Source: an uncultured Collinsella sp.
Lineage (GTDB): Bacteria > Actinomycetota > Coriobacteriia > Coriobacteriales > Coriobacteriaceae
Direction of reading: 5' to 3'
DNA: 17,838 nt
NCBI GenBank assembly: GCA_900544205.1
Contig: UQUG01000038.1
Location: 1 to 17,838 of the forward strand
Shown: positions 7,257-16,224 of the stretch, one piece after another
How the letters are laid out: the number at the start of each line of letters is the position of its first letter
How positions within the stretch are numbered: the first letter of the stretch is position 1
The notes under the pieces: model-generated
Databases searched by the model: none
Told to the model about the DNA's origin: nothing
Seen by the model: the letters and a program-made list of their open reading frames with translations, nothing else
Program-made: the position numbers and the translations under genes

Positions 7257-7641
7257 AGGGTCTCTGGGACACTTTACCCTGCTAAAGCTGGCATAACAGC
7301 TAGAGTGAACGTCGTACAAAGGCAAGGAAAAAAACTAAACAAATCGGTGAACGGTAGTTGTTTGTGCTCGCATTTCCTGCGGATTTGTAAAAAACGCCAT
7401 TATGATATAAAAAAAGAAACATATAACAGCCCAGATGGAGAGGGTCGCTATGTTATCCTTCTCAAACGGGTGAAATCTTGGGTTTTGGGTTGCAGTTCCA
7501 AGGTGGACAAACGTTTTTCCCTGCACCGACATGTGGCGAAGAACGGAAGAAGCCGGTAGTGCAAGCCGATAATTCAAGAATTCAATAAGCAGCGGTGTGA
7601 GAGAGCGCCGCATTACACGTAACTAGGAGCGTGGTTACACA
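7247..7641 (+). promoter_or_regulatory. 395-nt A+T-rich leader/promoter region of the PFL genes
   Basis: No gene is convincing here. The stretch is A+T-richer than its surroundings and probably holds the PFL promoter. TTGTAA (about 7385) with TATAAA about 15 nt downstream (within TATGATATAAAA) is a possible but imperfect -35/-10 pair; if used, the untranslated leader would exceed 200 nt. A small hairpin AGCTG/CAGCT lies at 7286-7301. I found no clear Rex, FNR or ATGTCAA-type site. The ribosome binding site AGGAG (7625-7629) is 12 nt from the PFL ATG, a long spacing; a stop codon at 7624-7626 excludes any earlier in-frame start. Confidence 0.5.
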
Positions 7642-9693
<2,052 letters not shown>

Positions 9694-9694
9694 C

Positions 9695-9719
9695 TATTGT
9701 TAGTGCTATACTAACAATA
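9695..9719. repeat. Perfect 10-bp inverted repeat just after the PFL core stop
   Basis: TATTGTTAGT (9695-9704) and ACTAACAATA (9710-9719) are exact inverse copies with a 5-nt loop, starting one base after the stop codon. It is A+T-rich and lacks a T-run, so it is not an obvious terminator. It could protect or process the message, or bind a regulator controlling the downstream radical subunit. Confidence 0.75.
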
Positions 9720-9735
9720 ACGATTACTGATTAGC

Positions 9736-9755
9736 GCGCCGGTTTCGGCCGGCGC
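9736..9755 (+). other. GC-rich hairpin before the glycyl-radical subunit gene
   Basis: GCGCCGG (9736-9742) pairs with CCGGCGC (9749-9755) around TTTCGG. It is the second hairpin in the 85-nt gap and ends 10 nt before the AAGGAG ribosome binding site (9766-9771). No T-run follows, so most transcripts probably pass through. Confidence 0.6.
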
Positions 9756-9778
9756 CTATCGATCGAAGGAGACACATT

Positions 9779-10030
9779 ATGAAGGTTTCTGAAGTTTCCG
9801 AGACTCAGGCCGATAACCTGGTCCACATGCTCGACGCTTACGCCGAGAAGGGTGGCCACCACCTGAACATCAACGTCTTCAACCGTGAGACGCTGCTTGA
9901 CGCTCAGGCTCACCCCGAGAAGTACCCGCAGCTGACCATCCGCGTTTCCGGCTATGCCGTGAACTTCCACACGCTCACCAAGGAGCAGCAGGACGAGGTC
10001 ATTGCGCGTACCTTCCACGACAAGTTCTAA
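9779..10030 (+). CDS. Stand-alone glycyl-radical domain subunit of pyruvate formate-lyase (GrcA-like)
   Basis: This 83-residue protein is essentially the C-terminus of PFL. From HLNINVFNRETLLDA through HPEKYPQLTIRVSGYAV to LTKEQQDEVIARTF it matches E. coli PflB, with G58 in RVSGYAV as the radical glycine (E. coli G734). Residues 13-26 resemble the PFL linker helix preceding this domain. E. coli GrcA (YfiD), the known spare-part protein, is 127 residues with a different N-terminal half, so this gene is shorter and more PFL-like. AAGGAG is 7 nt before the ATG. Core plus subunit total 766 residues, close to the 760 of E. coli PFL. Inference: it is an obligatory subunit activated by the radical-SAM enzyme whose gene begins at 17253, rather than only an oxygen-damage repair factor. 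Confidence 0.95.
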   Translation: MKVSEVSETQADNLVHMLDAYAEKGGHHLNINVFNRETLLDAQAHPEKYPQLTIRVSGYAVNFHTLTKEQQDEVIARTFHDKF

Positions 10031-10052
10031 AGGGGTTTAACTCCCGCAGGAT

Positions 10053-10182
10053 CGCCGGGCCGCTTTGGGTTACTTTCCAAAACGTCCTCGGACATGCAAA
10101 GGGCTCCGCTGCGCGCTTCGCGCGGCGGAGCCCTTTGCGTCCTGCGGAAATGTTTTGGAAAGTAACCCAAAGCGGCCCGGCG
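10053..10182. repeat. 130-nt nested palindrome with perfect 31-bp outer arms
   Basis: The outer arms 10053-10083 and 10152-10182 are exact inverse complements over 31 bp (the inner end reads TTACTTTCCAAAAC). Nested inside, 10096-10115 pairs with 10119-10138 as a 20-bp hairpin with one G·T pair and a CTT loop. The asymmetric 12-13 nt segments between the two stems do not pair well. It lies 22 nt after the glycyl-radical gene and before the lacI promoter. As RNA it would make a very stable structure and could end PFL transcription or protect the 3' end. Its size and long terminal repeats also fit a MITE-like or dispersed palindromic element. Confidence 0.88.
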
Positions 10183-10272
10183 GGGGTCCTGTGTAGTCAC
10201 CCTTTAGGCGGAACTCTCCTAATTATTTGGATGAGTCGTTTACTTACTTGTGCTGTTACCGTCTTCCCGCTG

Positions 10273-10300
10273 TTGTTGGGGTATGCTTTGTTCGTATGTA
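10273..10300 (+). promoter_or_regulatory. Likely lacI promoter
   Basis: TTGTTG (10273-10278) and TATGTA (10295-10300) are spaced by 16 nt. The operator box begins inside the -10 hexamer, as expected for autorepression. The hexamers are imperfect and no start-site data are available. Confidence 0.45.
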
Positions 10301-10312
10301 AACGTTTGACAT
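10298..10312 (-). promoter_or_regulatory. LacI-type operator box, copy 1 (autoregulatory)
   Basis: GTAAACGTTTGACAT, the reverse complement of ATGTCAAACGTTTAC, matches the three boxes in front of the sucrose genes (shared form ATGTCAANCGTTTWC). It overlaps the probable lacI -10 region and ends 19 nt before the chosen start codon. Confidence 0.75.
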
Positions 10313-10331
10313 GTTGATGGGGGAGGGTGCT

Positions 10332-11342
10332 ATGGCTCGCGAGAGTGCTCGTTCTAAAGATACGGCTAAGCCTGGCATCAAGGAAGTTGCAGCGGTGGCG
10401 GGGGTTTCGCCTACTACGGTATCTCGCGTGCTTAATAATCGCGGCTATATTAGCCAAGAGACCCGCGATAAGGTCCATGCCGCGATGGAGCGCATCAATT
10501 ACACGCCCAACGATATCGCCCGTGCCATGCTCAATGGCCGCCTGAACCTTATCGGCATGATTGTTCCCTTTGTGAGCAGCCCGTTCCATGCTCAGGTTGT
10601 GCAGGCGGTCGAGCGCACGTTAGCGGAAAACGGCTTTAAGATGTTGCTGTGCAACAGCGCCAATCGACCTGATCTTGAGCGTTCCTATATCGACATGCTC
10701 CGCCGCAATATGGTCGACGGCGTAATCGTCAACTCCCTCAATATCGGTGCTGAGGCATATGCCGAGATGGGCTTGAGCCTGGTTGGCATCGACTGCGATC
10801 TTGGCGAGGGCTCTGTCCAGATTGCAAGTGACAGCTATGGCATCGGCGAGCTCGCCACGCGCCGTCTGATTGATGACGGCTGCAGGCGTATCCTGTGCCT
10901 GCGCAGCAATAGCCGCATGCGCATGCCTGCCAATAAGCGTACCGATGCCTACCTTGATGTTGTTGAGCAGGCCGGTTTGTCCGCGCTTGTCCGTGAGGTT
11001 GAGTTCGTTAAGCCCGACGACGAAAAGGGCGCGGTCGTTGCGAAGATCCTCGATGAGAACCCCGATATTGACGGCATCTTTGCGGGAGACGATACGATGG
11101 CGGCCATCTGTCTCAACGTGATGAAGCAGCGTGGCTTGAGCGCTCCAGACGACATTAAGGTCGTGGGCGCAGATGGTGCCCGCCGCACTATGACGTTTAT
11201 GCCTGACTTAACAACCGTACGTCAAGATATCGATCGCATCGGAGAGCTCGCGGCGCAATCCATCATCGCTCTTATTAACGGCGATAATCCCGAATCGAAT
11301 ATCAAGCTCCCCGTTGAACTCATTGAGGGCAAAACCGCGTAG
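10332..11342 (+). CDS. LacI-family transcriptional regulator of the sucrose/fructoside operon
   Basis: This 336-residue protein is the normal LacI/GalR length. The N-terminal helix-turn-helix is GIKEVAAVAGVSPTTVSRVL (15-34), followed by the hinge region to about residue 65. The rest is a periplasmic-binding-protein-like sugar-sensing domain (for example LIGMIVPFVSSPFHAQV and IDGIFAGDDTMAA). The start at 10332 was chosen because GGGGGAGGG lies just upstream. An in-frame ATG at 10311 falls inside the operator and would put this site within the gene. Downstream are a GH32-like protein, a sucrose-type PTS and ScrB, so it most likely represses those genes and itself through four ATGTCAA-type boxes. 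The effector is probably a sugar or sugar phosphate; its identity is inferred only. Confidence 0.92.
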   Translation: MARESARSKDTAKPGIKEVAAVAGVSPTTVSRVLNNRGYISQETRDKVHAAMERINYTPNDIARAMLNGRLNLIGMIVPFVSSPFHAQVVQAVERTLAENGFKMLLCNSANRPDLERSYIDMLRRNMVDGVIVNSLNIGAEAYAEMGLSLVGIDCDLGEGSVQIASDSYGIGELATRRLIDDGCRRILCLRSNSRMRMPANKRTDAYLDVVEQAGLSALVREVEFVKPDDEKGAVVAKILDENPDIDGIFAGDDTMAAICLNVMKQRGLSAPDDIKVVGADGARRTMTFMPDLTTVRQDIDRIGELAAQSIIALINGDNPESNIKLPVELIEGKTA

Positions 11343-11397
11343 TTCATCCCGTGCCAAAAGAATTCCTCAAACGCCTCTGATGACCGTTCGCCGGCAT

Positions 11398-11412
11398 ATG
11401 TCAACCGTTTAC
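11398..11412 (+). promoter_or_regulatory. LacI-type operator box, copy 2
   Basis: ATGTCAACCGTTTAC lies 56 nt after the lacI stop and about 57 nt upstream of the probable -35. It has the same form as the other boxes but the opposite orientation to copies 3 and 4, so it could support DNA looping with them. Confidence 0.65.
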
Positions 11413-11446
11413 CGACGACTGGAACTGCGAAAAGACGTATTGGTAT

Positions 11447-11461
11447 GAAAACGTTTGACAT
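11447..11461 (-). promoter_or_regulatory. LacI-type operator box, copy 3
   Basis: GAAAACGTTTGACAT contains the -35 hexamer TTGACA (11455-11460). With copy 4 it forms a 17-bp-period direct repeat starting at TATGAAAACG. Repressor here would block RNA polymerase directly. Confidence 0.75.
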
Positions 11462-11483
11462 ATGAAAACGATTGACATATCTT
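11455..11483 (+). promoter_or_regulatory. Promoter of the GH32-PTS-scrB operon
   Basis: A consensus -35 TTGACA (11455-11460) is followed after 17 nt by TATCTT (11478-11483), a 4/6 match to the -10. Operator copies 3 and 4 cover it completely. A second TTGACA at 11472 has no good -10 at normal spacing. Confidence 0.65.
11464..11478 (-). promoter_or_regulatory. LacI-type operator box, copy 4
   Basis: GAAAACGATTGACAT lies between the probable -35 and -10 and touches the latter. It differs from copy 3 at one base in the centre. Confidence 0.72.
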
Positions 11484-11525
11484 GCCATTGTACCGAGTTA
11501 GTATGTCGTGGAAAGGAAGTCTCGG

Positions 11526-12908
11526 ATGCACAAGGTGTATTACCAGCCTGAGGGAATTTGGGTAGGCGACATCATGCCGTACGGCGAGGACGGCACGTTC
11601 TATCTCTATCATCAGCGTGACACGCGTAACCCCGAACCTTTCGGAGAGCCGTTTGGCTGGGCACTCGCTACGACCAAGGATTTCGTCAACTACAAGGACT
11701 TTGGCGAGAGCCTTGAGCATGGCGGCGACGAGGAAGTCGACCAGTACATTTATGCCGGCACGGTGTTTAAGGTGGGCGACAAGTACCATGCGCTCTACAC
11801 TGGTTGCAATCGCGATAAGGTCCGCGCACGTTTGATGAAGCAGGTTCTTCTTCACGCAACGAGCGACGACGCCGTCAAGTGGAAGAAGAACATCGCCGAG
11901 ACGCTGCTTCCGCCCCAGGAGGGTTACGATGACCGCAACTGGCGCGATCCCTTTGTGCTTTGGGATGAGGAGAACGAAGAGTACATGCTCATCCTCGGCA
12001 CGCGTGTGGGCGAGGACAAGCGTCTGATGACCGGCCGCCTGGTCAAGTTCACCTCCAAGGATCTGACCAACTGGGAGTTCCAGGGTGACTGGTGGAACCC
12101 GGGCCTGTACACCATGTTTGAGATGCCTGATCTCTTTAAGATGGGCGACTGGTGGTACCTCGTCTTTTCCGAGTACAGCGACGGCAACAAGACCCGTTAC
12201 CGCATGTCCAAGTCCATCAACGGTCCTTGGATTACCCCCGCTGACGACTCCTTCGACGGCCGCGCGTACTACGCCGCTCGCACCGCATTCGATGGCGAGC
12301 GTCGCGTTCTCTTTGGTTGGGTTCCTACGCGTGACGAGGGCGGCGACCCCAGCTCTTACCTATGGGGTGGCACCTTTATGCCCCTCGAGATCGTTCAGCG
12401 TGCCGACGGAACGCTCGGCACCAAGCTCCCCGACAGCATGCTTGGCGCCTTTGGCGAGGCTAAGGCAGTCGAGACCTTTGAGCTTTCCTGCGAGTCGGGC
12501 AAGGTCGAGCAGGTGCTCGCCGCGGATGCCGGCTCCACCTACTTGCTCGATGCCGACATTGAGCTCGGCGGTAACGCTGCCGGCTTCTCGGTCAAGTTCG
12601 CCGAGGACGCCGAGACCGGTCTTGCCTATGAGTTCCGCGCCAACCTGCGCGAGGGCAAGCTCGAGTTCACGCCGGCTCCCCAGTACCCGTGGTTCCAGGT
12701 CAACAACATGGGCCTCGAGCGTCCGCTGTTCTTTAAGGGCGAGGGCACTCACCATGTGCGTCTGGTCGTCGACGACGACATCGCGACCATCTTTGTCGAT
12801 GATGTTGCGCTTAACGCTCGCTTCTGCAACAAGCAGGGCCAGGGTGTGGCGCTGACCGTCACCGACGGTGCGCTCAAGTGCGCAAACGCAACGATCGCGT
12901 CTCTGTAG
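11526..12908 (+). CDS. GH32-like beta-fructosidase homologue with an atypical nucleophile motif
   Basis: This 460-residue protein has a five-bladed propeller followed by a beta-sandwich, as in GH32. The Arg-Asp-Pro motif is clear (WRDPFV, R140-D141-P142) and EMPDLF (E199) occupies the place of the acid/base E-C-P motif. The usual N-terminal N-D-P-N-G is replaced by WVGDIMPYGEDG, with D15 in the nucleophile position. There is no signal peptide, so it acts in the cytoplasm. The start at 11526 follows AAAGGAAG by 6 nt; a GTG at 11508 precedes that site and is unlikely. It is first in the operon before the PTS and canonical ScrB, so it probably handles a different fructoside or phosphorylated product. 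The fold is likely; the substrate and reaction are unknown. Confidence 0.82.
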   Translation: MHKVYYQPEGIWVGDIMPYGEDGTFYLYHQRDTRNPEPFGEPFGWALATTKDFVNYKDFGESLEHGGDEEVDQYIYAGTVFKVGDKYHALYTGCNRDKVRARLMKQVLLHATSDDAVKWKKNIAETLLPPQEGYDDRNWRDPFVLWDEENEEYMLILGTRVGEDKRLMTGRLVKFTSKDLTNWEFQGDWWNPGLYTMFEMPDLFKMGDWWYLVFSEYSDGNKTRYRMSKSINGPWITPADDSFDGRAYYAARTAFDGERRVLFGWVPTRDEGGDPSSYLWGGTFMPLEIVQRADGTLGTKLPDSMLGAFGEAKAVETFELSCESGKVEQVLAADAGSTYLLDADIELGGNAAGFSVKFAEDAETGLAYEFRANLREGKLEFTPAPQYPWFQVNNMGLERPLFFKGEGTHHVRLVVDDDIATIFVDDVALNARFCNKQGQGVALTVTDGALKCANATIASL

Positions 12909-12953
12909 CGGCAACGAACCGTTTTATGATTTAGAAAAGGAATGGAGAGGAAC

Positions 12954-14405
12954 ATGGACTACAAGGCAGTGTCCCAGCAAGTCGTCGACAACGTCGGCGG
13001 ACTGGAGAACATCGAGGGCGCCACGCATTGCGTTACGCGTCTGCGTCTGGTGCTCAAGGATACGAGCAAGTACAACAAGGCCGAGCTCGAGAACATCGAT
13101 GGCGTCAAGGGCGTGCTGTACAACAGCGGCCAGCTCATGATCATCTTCGGTACCGGTACCGTCAACAAGGTCTACGATGAGTTTATGGCTCTGACGGGCG
13201 TTAAGGAGATCAGCGCTTCCGAGGTCAAGGGCGCCGAGGCGGACAAGAAGGGCAAGTTCTTCTCGGTCCTCAAGGTATTCTCGGACATCTTTATCCCCAT
13301 CATTCCCGCCTTCGTCGGCGCTGCAATCATCATCGGCCTTAAGTCGCTGATCGTTGCCAACGGCCTCTTTGGCATGGAGGGCAGCCTCGCCGATCACAGC
13401 GAGTTCCTCAAGAACCTCGCAAGCTTCTTTGCCATTATCGCCACCACGTTCGACTACCTGCCTGTCCTGGTTATGTACAGCGCAGTCAAGCGTTTTGGCG
13501 GTAACCCGATCCTGGGCATCCTCGTCGGTATCGTCATGGTTCACCCGAGCCTTATGAACCGCAACACGTTCGTTATGGACCCGACGGGTGCTGAGTACTG
13601 GAACTTTGGTCCGCTCTCCATTCCCATGGTTGCTTTCCAGGGCGGCGTGTTCCCTGCAATTCTGACCGCCTGGTTTATGGCCAAGGTCGAAAAGATTGCC
13701 CAGAAGTACATCCCCGAGGTCGTTTCGTTCGTCTTTGTCCCGACCGTTACCCTGATTCTTGCTAACGTCGCCCTGTTCACCGTGTTCGGCCCGCTCGGCA
13801 ACCTGATCGGCGACGTCCTCGCCGGCGTAATCGATATCCTGTACAACAGGATGGGCGTCTTTGGTGCCTTTGTCTTCGCCGCGTTCCTGCAGCCGCTCGT
13901 CGTTACCGGTACGCATCAGTTCATCCAGGGTATCGAGGCAAACCTTGTTGCCACGACTGGCTTCAACTACATCCAGGCCATCTGGTCGGTTTCCATCATC
14001 GCCCAGGGCGGCGGCGCCATCGGTATGTACCTCATTCACAAGAAGCACTCCAAAGAGCGCAACATCTGCATGTCGTCCTTTATCCCGACGCTGGTCGGAA
14101 TCTCCGAGCCCGCTATCTTTGCTGCAAACATGCGCTATTCGATCATTCCGTTCATCTGCGCATGCATCGGTGCAGGCTGCGGCGGTGCCTTCGTCAAGCT
14201 CTTTGAGGTGCGCGCTATCGGTCAGGGTCTGACCGGCGTGCTTGGCCTGCTCATCGTCACGCCCGAGACTCTCGTGTGGTATGTGGCTGGCAATCTCATC
14301 GCCTTTATCGTGCCGATCGTCTTGATCTTTGCCTACAACAAGGCAAAGGGCGTTCCGACCACCGATGAAGAGGGCGCTGGCGCTGGCTTCGACGTTAGCT
14401 TCTAG
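12954..14405 (+). CDS. PTS EIIBC component, sucrose type (glucose/sucrose/beta-glucoside superfamily)
   Basis: This 483-residue protein has an N-terminal EIIB domain (about 1-85) with the phosphorylated cysteine C26 in GATHCVTRLRL. It is followed by a membrane EIIC domain of about ten helices containing GTHQFIQGIE and GISEPAIFAANMRYSIIPF. No EIIA domain is attached, so it must borrow an EIIA-Glc encoded elsewhere. It imports and phosphorylates a disaccharide. Sucrose is favoured because ScrB follows; trehalose or a beta-fructoside is possible. The start at 12954 is preferred because GGAGAGG (12944-12950) precedes it and MDYKAVSQQVVDNVGG resembles usual EIIB N-termini; an in-frame ATG at 12942 is the alternative. 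It begins 45 nt after the GH32-like gene. Confidence 0.93.
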   Translation: MDYKAVSQQVVDNVGGLENIEGATHCVTRLRLVLKDTSKYNKAELENIDGVKGVLYNSGQLMIIFGTGTVNKVYDEFMALTGVKEISASEVKGAEADKKGKFFSVLKVFSDIFIPIIPAFVGAAIIIGLKSLIVANGLFGMEGSLADHSEFLKNLASFFAIIATTFDYLPVLVMYSAVKRFGGNPILGILVGIVMVHPSLMNRNTFVMDPTGAEYWNFGPLSIPMVAFQGGVFPAILTAWFMAKVEKIAQKYIPEVVSFVFVPTVTLILANVALFTVFGPLGNLIGDVLAGVIDILYNRMGVFGAFVFAAFLQPLVVTGTHQFIQGIEANLVATTGFNYIQAIWSVSIIAQGGGAIGMYLIHKKHSKERNICMSSFIPTLVGISEPAIFAANMRYSIIPFICACIGAGCGGAFVKLFEVRAIGQGLTGVLGLLIVTPETLVWYVAGNLIAFIVPIVLIFAYNKAKGVPTTDEEGAGAGFDVSF

Positions 14406-14444
14406 TTGAGCCGTTCAGTGTAATCTGAGGATAAGTTCATTTGA

Positions 14445-14482
14445 GGAAGGGCGTTCGACTCGTGTGAGTCGAGCGTCCTTCC
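14445..14482 (+). other. 17-bp hairpin between the PTS gene and scrB
   Basis: The arms 14445-14461 and 14466-14482 pair throughout with two G·U pairs around a GTGT loop. There is no T-run on either side, so it is more likely to stabilise or process the message, lowering or separating scrB expression, than to terminate it fully. Confidence 0.7.
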
Positions 14483-14506
14483 CCATAGACGAGAAAGTCA
14501 ACGGCG

Positions 14507-15949
14507 ATGTTAAATCAAAAAAACAAGGTGACACGCGCGGACTATGAGCAGTGGCGTGCCGGACAGGATGAGACGGCGGCTCGCATCGCGTCCGACCCCG
14601 ATAGGCTTCTGTTCCATGTGGAGCCTGAGCTTGGCTGGCTCAACGACCCCAACGGTTTGGTTCAGATTGGTGATACGTATCACATCTATCATCAATACGA
14701 TCCTTTCGATGCTGCGCATGGCGGTCCAGTGCTTTGGAACCATCTGACGACAAAGGATTTTGTGACGTACGAGAATCACGGCCCCGTGCTGTTCCCCGAT
14801 TCCGATTTGGATTCGAGCGGAGCGTATTCTGGTTCTGCCTTTGTACGTGATGGCAAGATTCACTACTTCTATACCGGCAACGTCAAGCATTTTGACCGCG
14901 ATGATTACGACTACGTGTTGACGGGCCGTGAGCAAAACCAGATTCATATGGTTGCCGAGAATCCCGACGAATTGGGCGAGAAGCGCATGGCTGTTGGACC
15001 AGTCGATTACCCCGACGATATCGGTACGCACGTGCGCGACCCCAAGATCCTTGAGCACGATGGTATCTACTACATGGTTCTGGGCGCTCGTACGAAAGAC
15101 GACCGTGGCTGCGTGCTTGTCTATACTTCGCGTGATTTAGGGGTCTGGAGCTATGCGACGCGCATTGAGCTGGACGAGAACTTTGGCTTTATGTGGGAGT
15201 GCCCCGATCTGTTTGAGCTCGATGGCGAGCTTATTCTCGTTTGCTGTCCGCAGGGTGTGCCTGCCGATGGTTGGCGTTACCGCAATCCGCATCAGTGCGT
15301 GTGGTTCCCTATCGAGGCCGATTGGGAGGCGCCGAGCTTTAAAATCGTCGGGCAGGGCATGCCCCCGATGGTCGATGCCGGTTTTGATTTCTATGCTCCG
15401 CAGTCCTTTGAGGATGCTGCAGGCCGGCGTTTGATGATCGGATGGTCGGGTTGCCCCGATGCGACGGCGGAAAACCCGACGGTGGCGCGCGGGTGGCAGT
15501 GCGCGTTGACGGTGCCGCGAGAGCTGAGCATGCGCGATGGTAAGCTCTGCCAGCAGCCGGCGCACGAGATTGAGAGGATGCGCGGCGACTGCGTTCGCGC
15601 GACAGGCGGTGAAACCGTTGAGGAGCCGGGCCGCCTGTTTGATCTTGTGGTTTCCTGTGAGGGCACCAAGATGGTCGAGCTCGAAATCCGCAAGGGTGTC
15701 TTTGTGCGCTATGCAGGCGGGATGCTTACCCTCGACATGGGTGACGAAGGCTATGGGCGCGACCAGAGGTCGATCGAGCTCAGCGAGCTTCGCGACCTGC
15801 GCGTGCTTTCGGACACTACGATTGTCGAGATTTTTGCAAATGGCGGCGAGGCGGCACTTACGAGCCGTACCTATTCGCCGGCGGTTTCGGCGATGGGGTT
15901 GCATGCCGAGGGTGCGGCGTCGATGGATTTCTACCGCCTCGCGCATTAA
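14507..15949 (+). CDS. scrB: Sucrose-6-phosphate hydrolase (GH32 beta-fructofuranosidase)
   Basis: This 480-residue GH32 enzyme has all three catalytic motifs: WLNDPNG with nucleophile D47, VRDP with transition-state stabiliser D178, and WECPDLF with acid/base E231. It would split sucrose-6-phosphate from the PTS into glucose-6-phosphate and fructose in the cytoplasm; no signal peptide is visible. N-terminal propeller and C-terminal beta-sandwich modules are of usual length. It lies 101 nt after the PTS gene, with a hairpin between. The ribosome binding site is weak (GAGAAAG, about 10 nt upstream). Sucrose-6-phosphate specificity is inferred from the PTS neighbour; other beta-fructosides are possible. 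Confidence 0.93.
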   Translation: MLNQKNKVTRADYEQWRAGQDETAARIASDPDRLLFHVEPELGWLNDPNGLVQIGDTYHIYHQYDPFDAAHGGPVLWNHLTTKDFVTYENHGPVLFPDSDLDSSGAYSGSAFVRDGKIHYFYTGNVKHFDRDDYDYVLTGREQNQIHMVAENPDELGEKRMAVGPVDYPDDIGTHVRDPKILEHDGIYYMVLGARTKDDRGCVLVYTSRDLGVWSYATRIELDENFGFMWECPDLFELDGELILVCCPQGVPADGWRYRNPHQCVWFPIEADWEAPSFKIVGQGMPPMVDAGFDFYAPQSFEDAAGRRLMIGWSGCPDATAENPTVARGWQCALTVPRELSMRDGKLCQQPAHEIERMRGDCVRATGGETVEEPGRLFDLVVSCEGTKMVELEIRKGVFVRYAGGMLTLDMGDEGYGRDQRSIELSELRDLRVLSDTTIVEIFANGGEAALTSRTYSPAVSAMGLHAEGAASMDFYRLAH

Positions 15950-16046
15950 CCGTGCGTGGAGCACGATTGGACTTGCCGGGCGGAATGTGTCGCAGTTGCC
16001 GCAGCGAACTACCGTTTATCGCGTATAGCGACCGTTTGCGGAATAA

Positions 16047-16075
16047 GTAACACTCCTTAATAAACCGTGTAGAAT
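16047..16075 (+). promoter_or_regulatory. Possible degV promoter
   Basis: GTAACA (16047-16052) and TAGAAT (16070-16075) are 17 nt apart, matching 4/6 and 5/6 of the consensus. Transcription from here would start near 16082 and give a leader of about 140 nt that includes the hairpin at 16101-16139. The rest of the 275-nt gap after scrB holds only a short CGTGC/GCACG hairpin at 15951-15965. Confidence 0.45.
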
Positions 16076-16100
16076 CTCAGGATGCACGGAGTTTTCCAGG

Positions 16101-16139
16101 GAGACGCTGTCCTTTGTTGTGTGCAAGGGGCGGCGTCTC
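16101..16139 (+). other. 16-bp terminator-like hairpin in the scrB-degV gap
   Basis: The arm GAGACGCTGTCCTTTG (16101-16116) pairs with 16124-16139 through three G·U pairs and a 7-nt loop, followed by only three T. It could end the sucrose operon or act as an attenuator in the degV leader. Part of its right arm (CGGCGTC, 16131-16137) could instead pair with GACGCCG (16150-16156), a mutually exclusive fold. Confidence 0.55.
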
Positions 16140-16224
16140 TTTGGCGCTTGGACGCCGTTGTGCAACAGTGCGGCGGCGCGTGCCATGTATTGAAAAGCCA
16201 ATGTTGAGATGGGTCGTGATAATA

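Noticed and set aside
7335..7613. 92-codon minus-strand open frame with a hydrophobic stretch in the PFL leader
   Set aside because: No family resemblance, and the hydrophobic run is what A+T-rich leader DNA gives by chance. It would need conservation evidence to be called.
10311..10331. Upstream ATG as the lacI start
   Set aside because: It lies within the operator box, and the strong GGGGGAGGG ribosome binding site would fall inside the gene; 10332 is preferred.
11444..11480. Tandem 17-bp direct repeats as a CRISPR or satellite
   Set aside because: Only two adjacent copies, no spacers, and both contain the LacI-type box that also occurs at two other sites.
16114..16224. Longer DegV N-terminus starting at 16114
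   Set aside because: The start sits inside the 16-bp hairpin and adds 37 Arg-rich residues absent from the DegV family.
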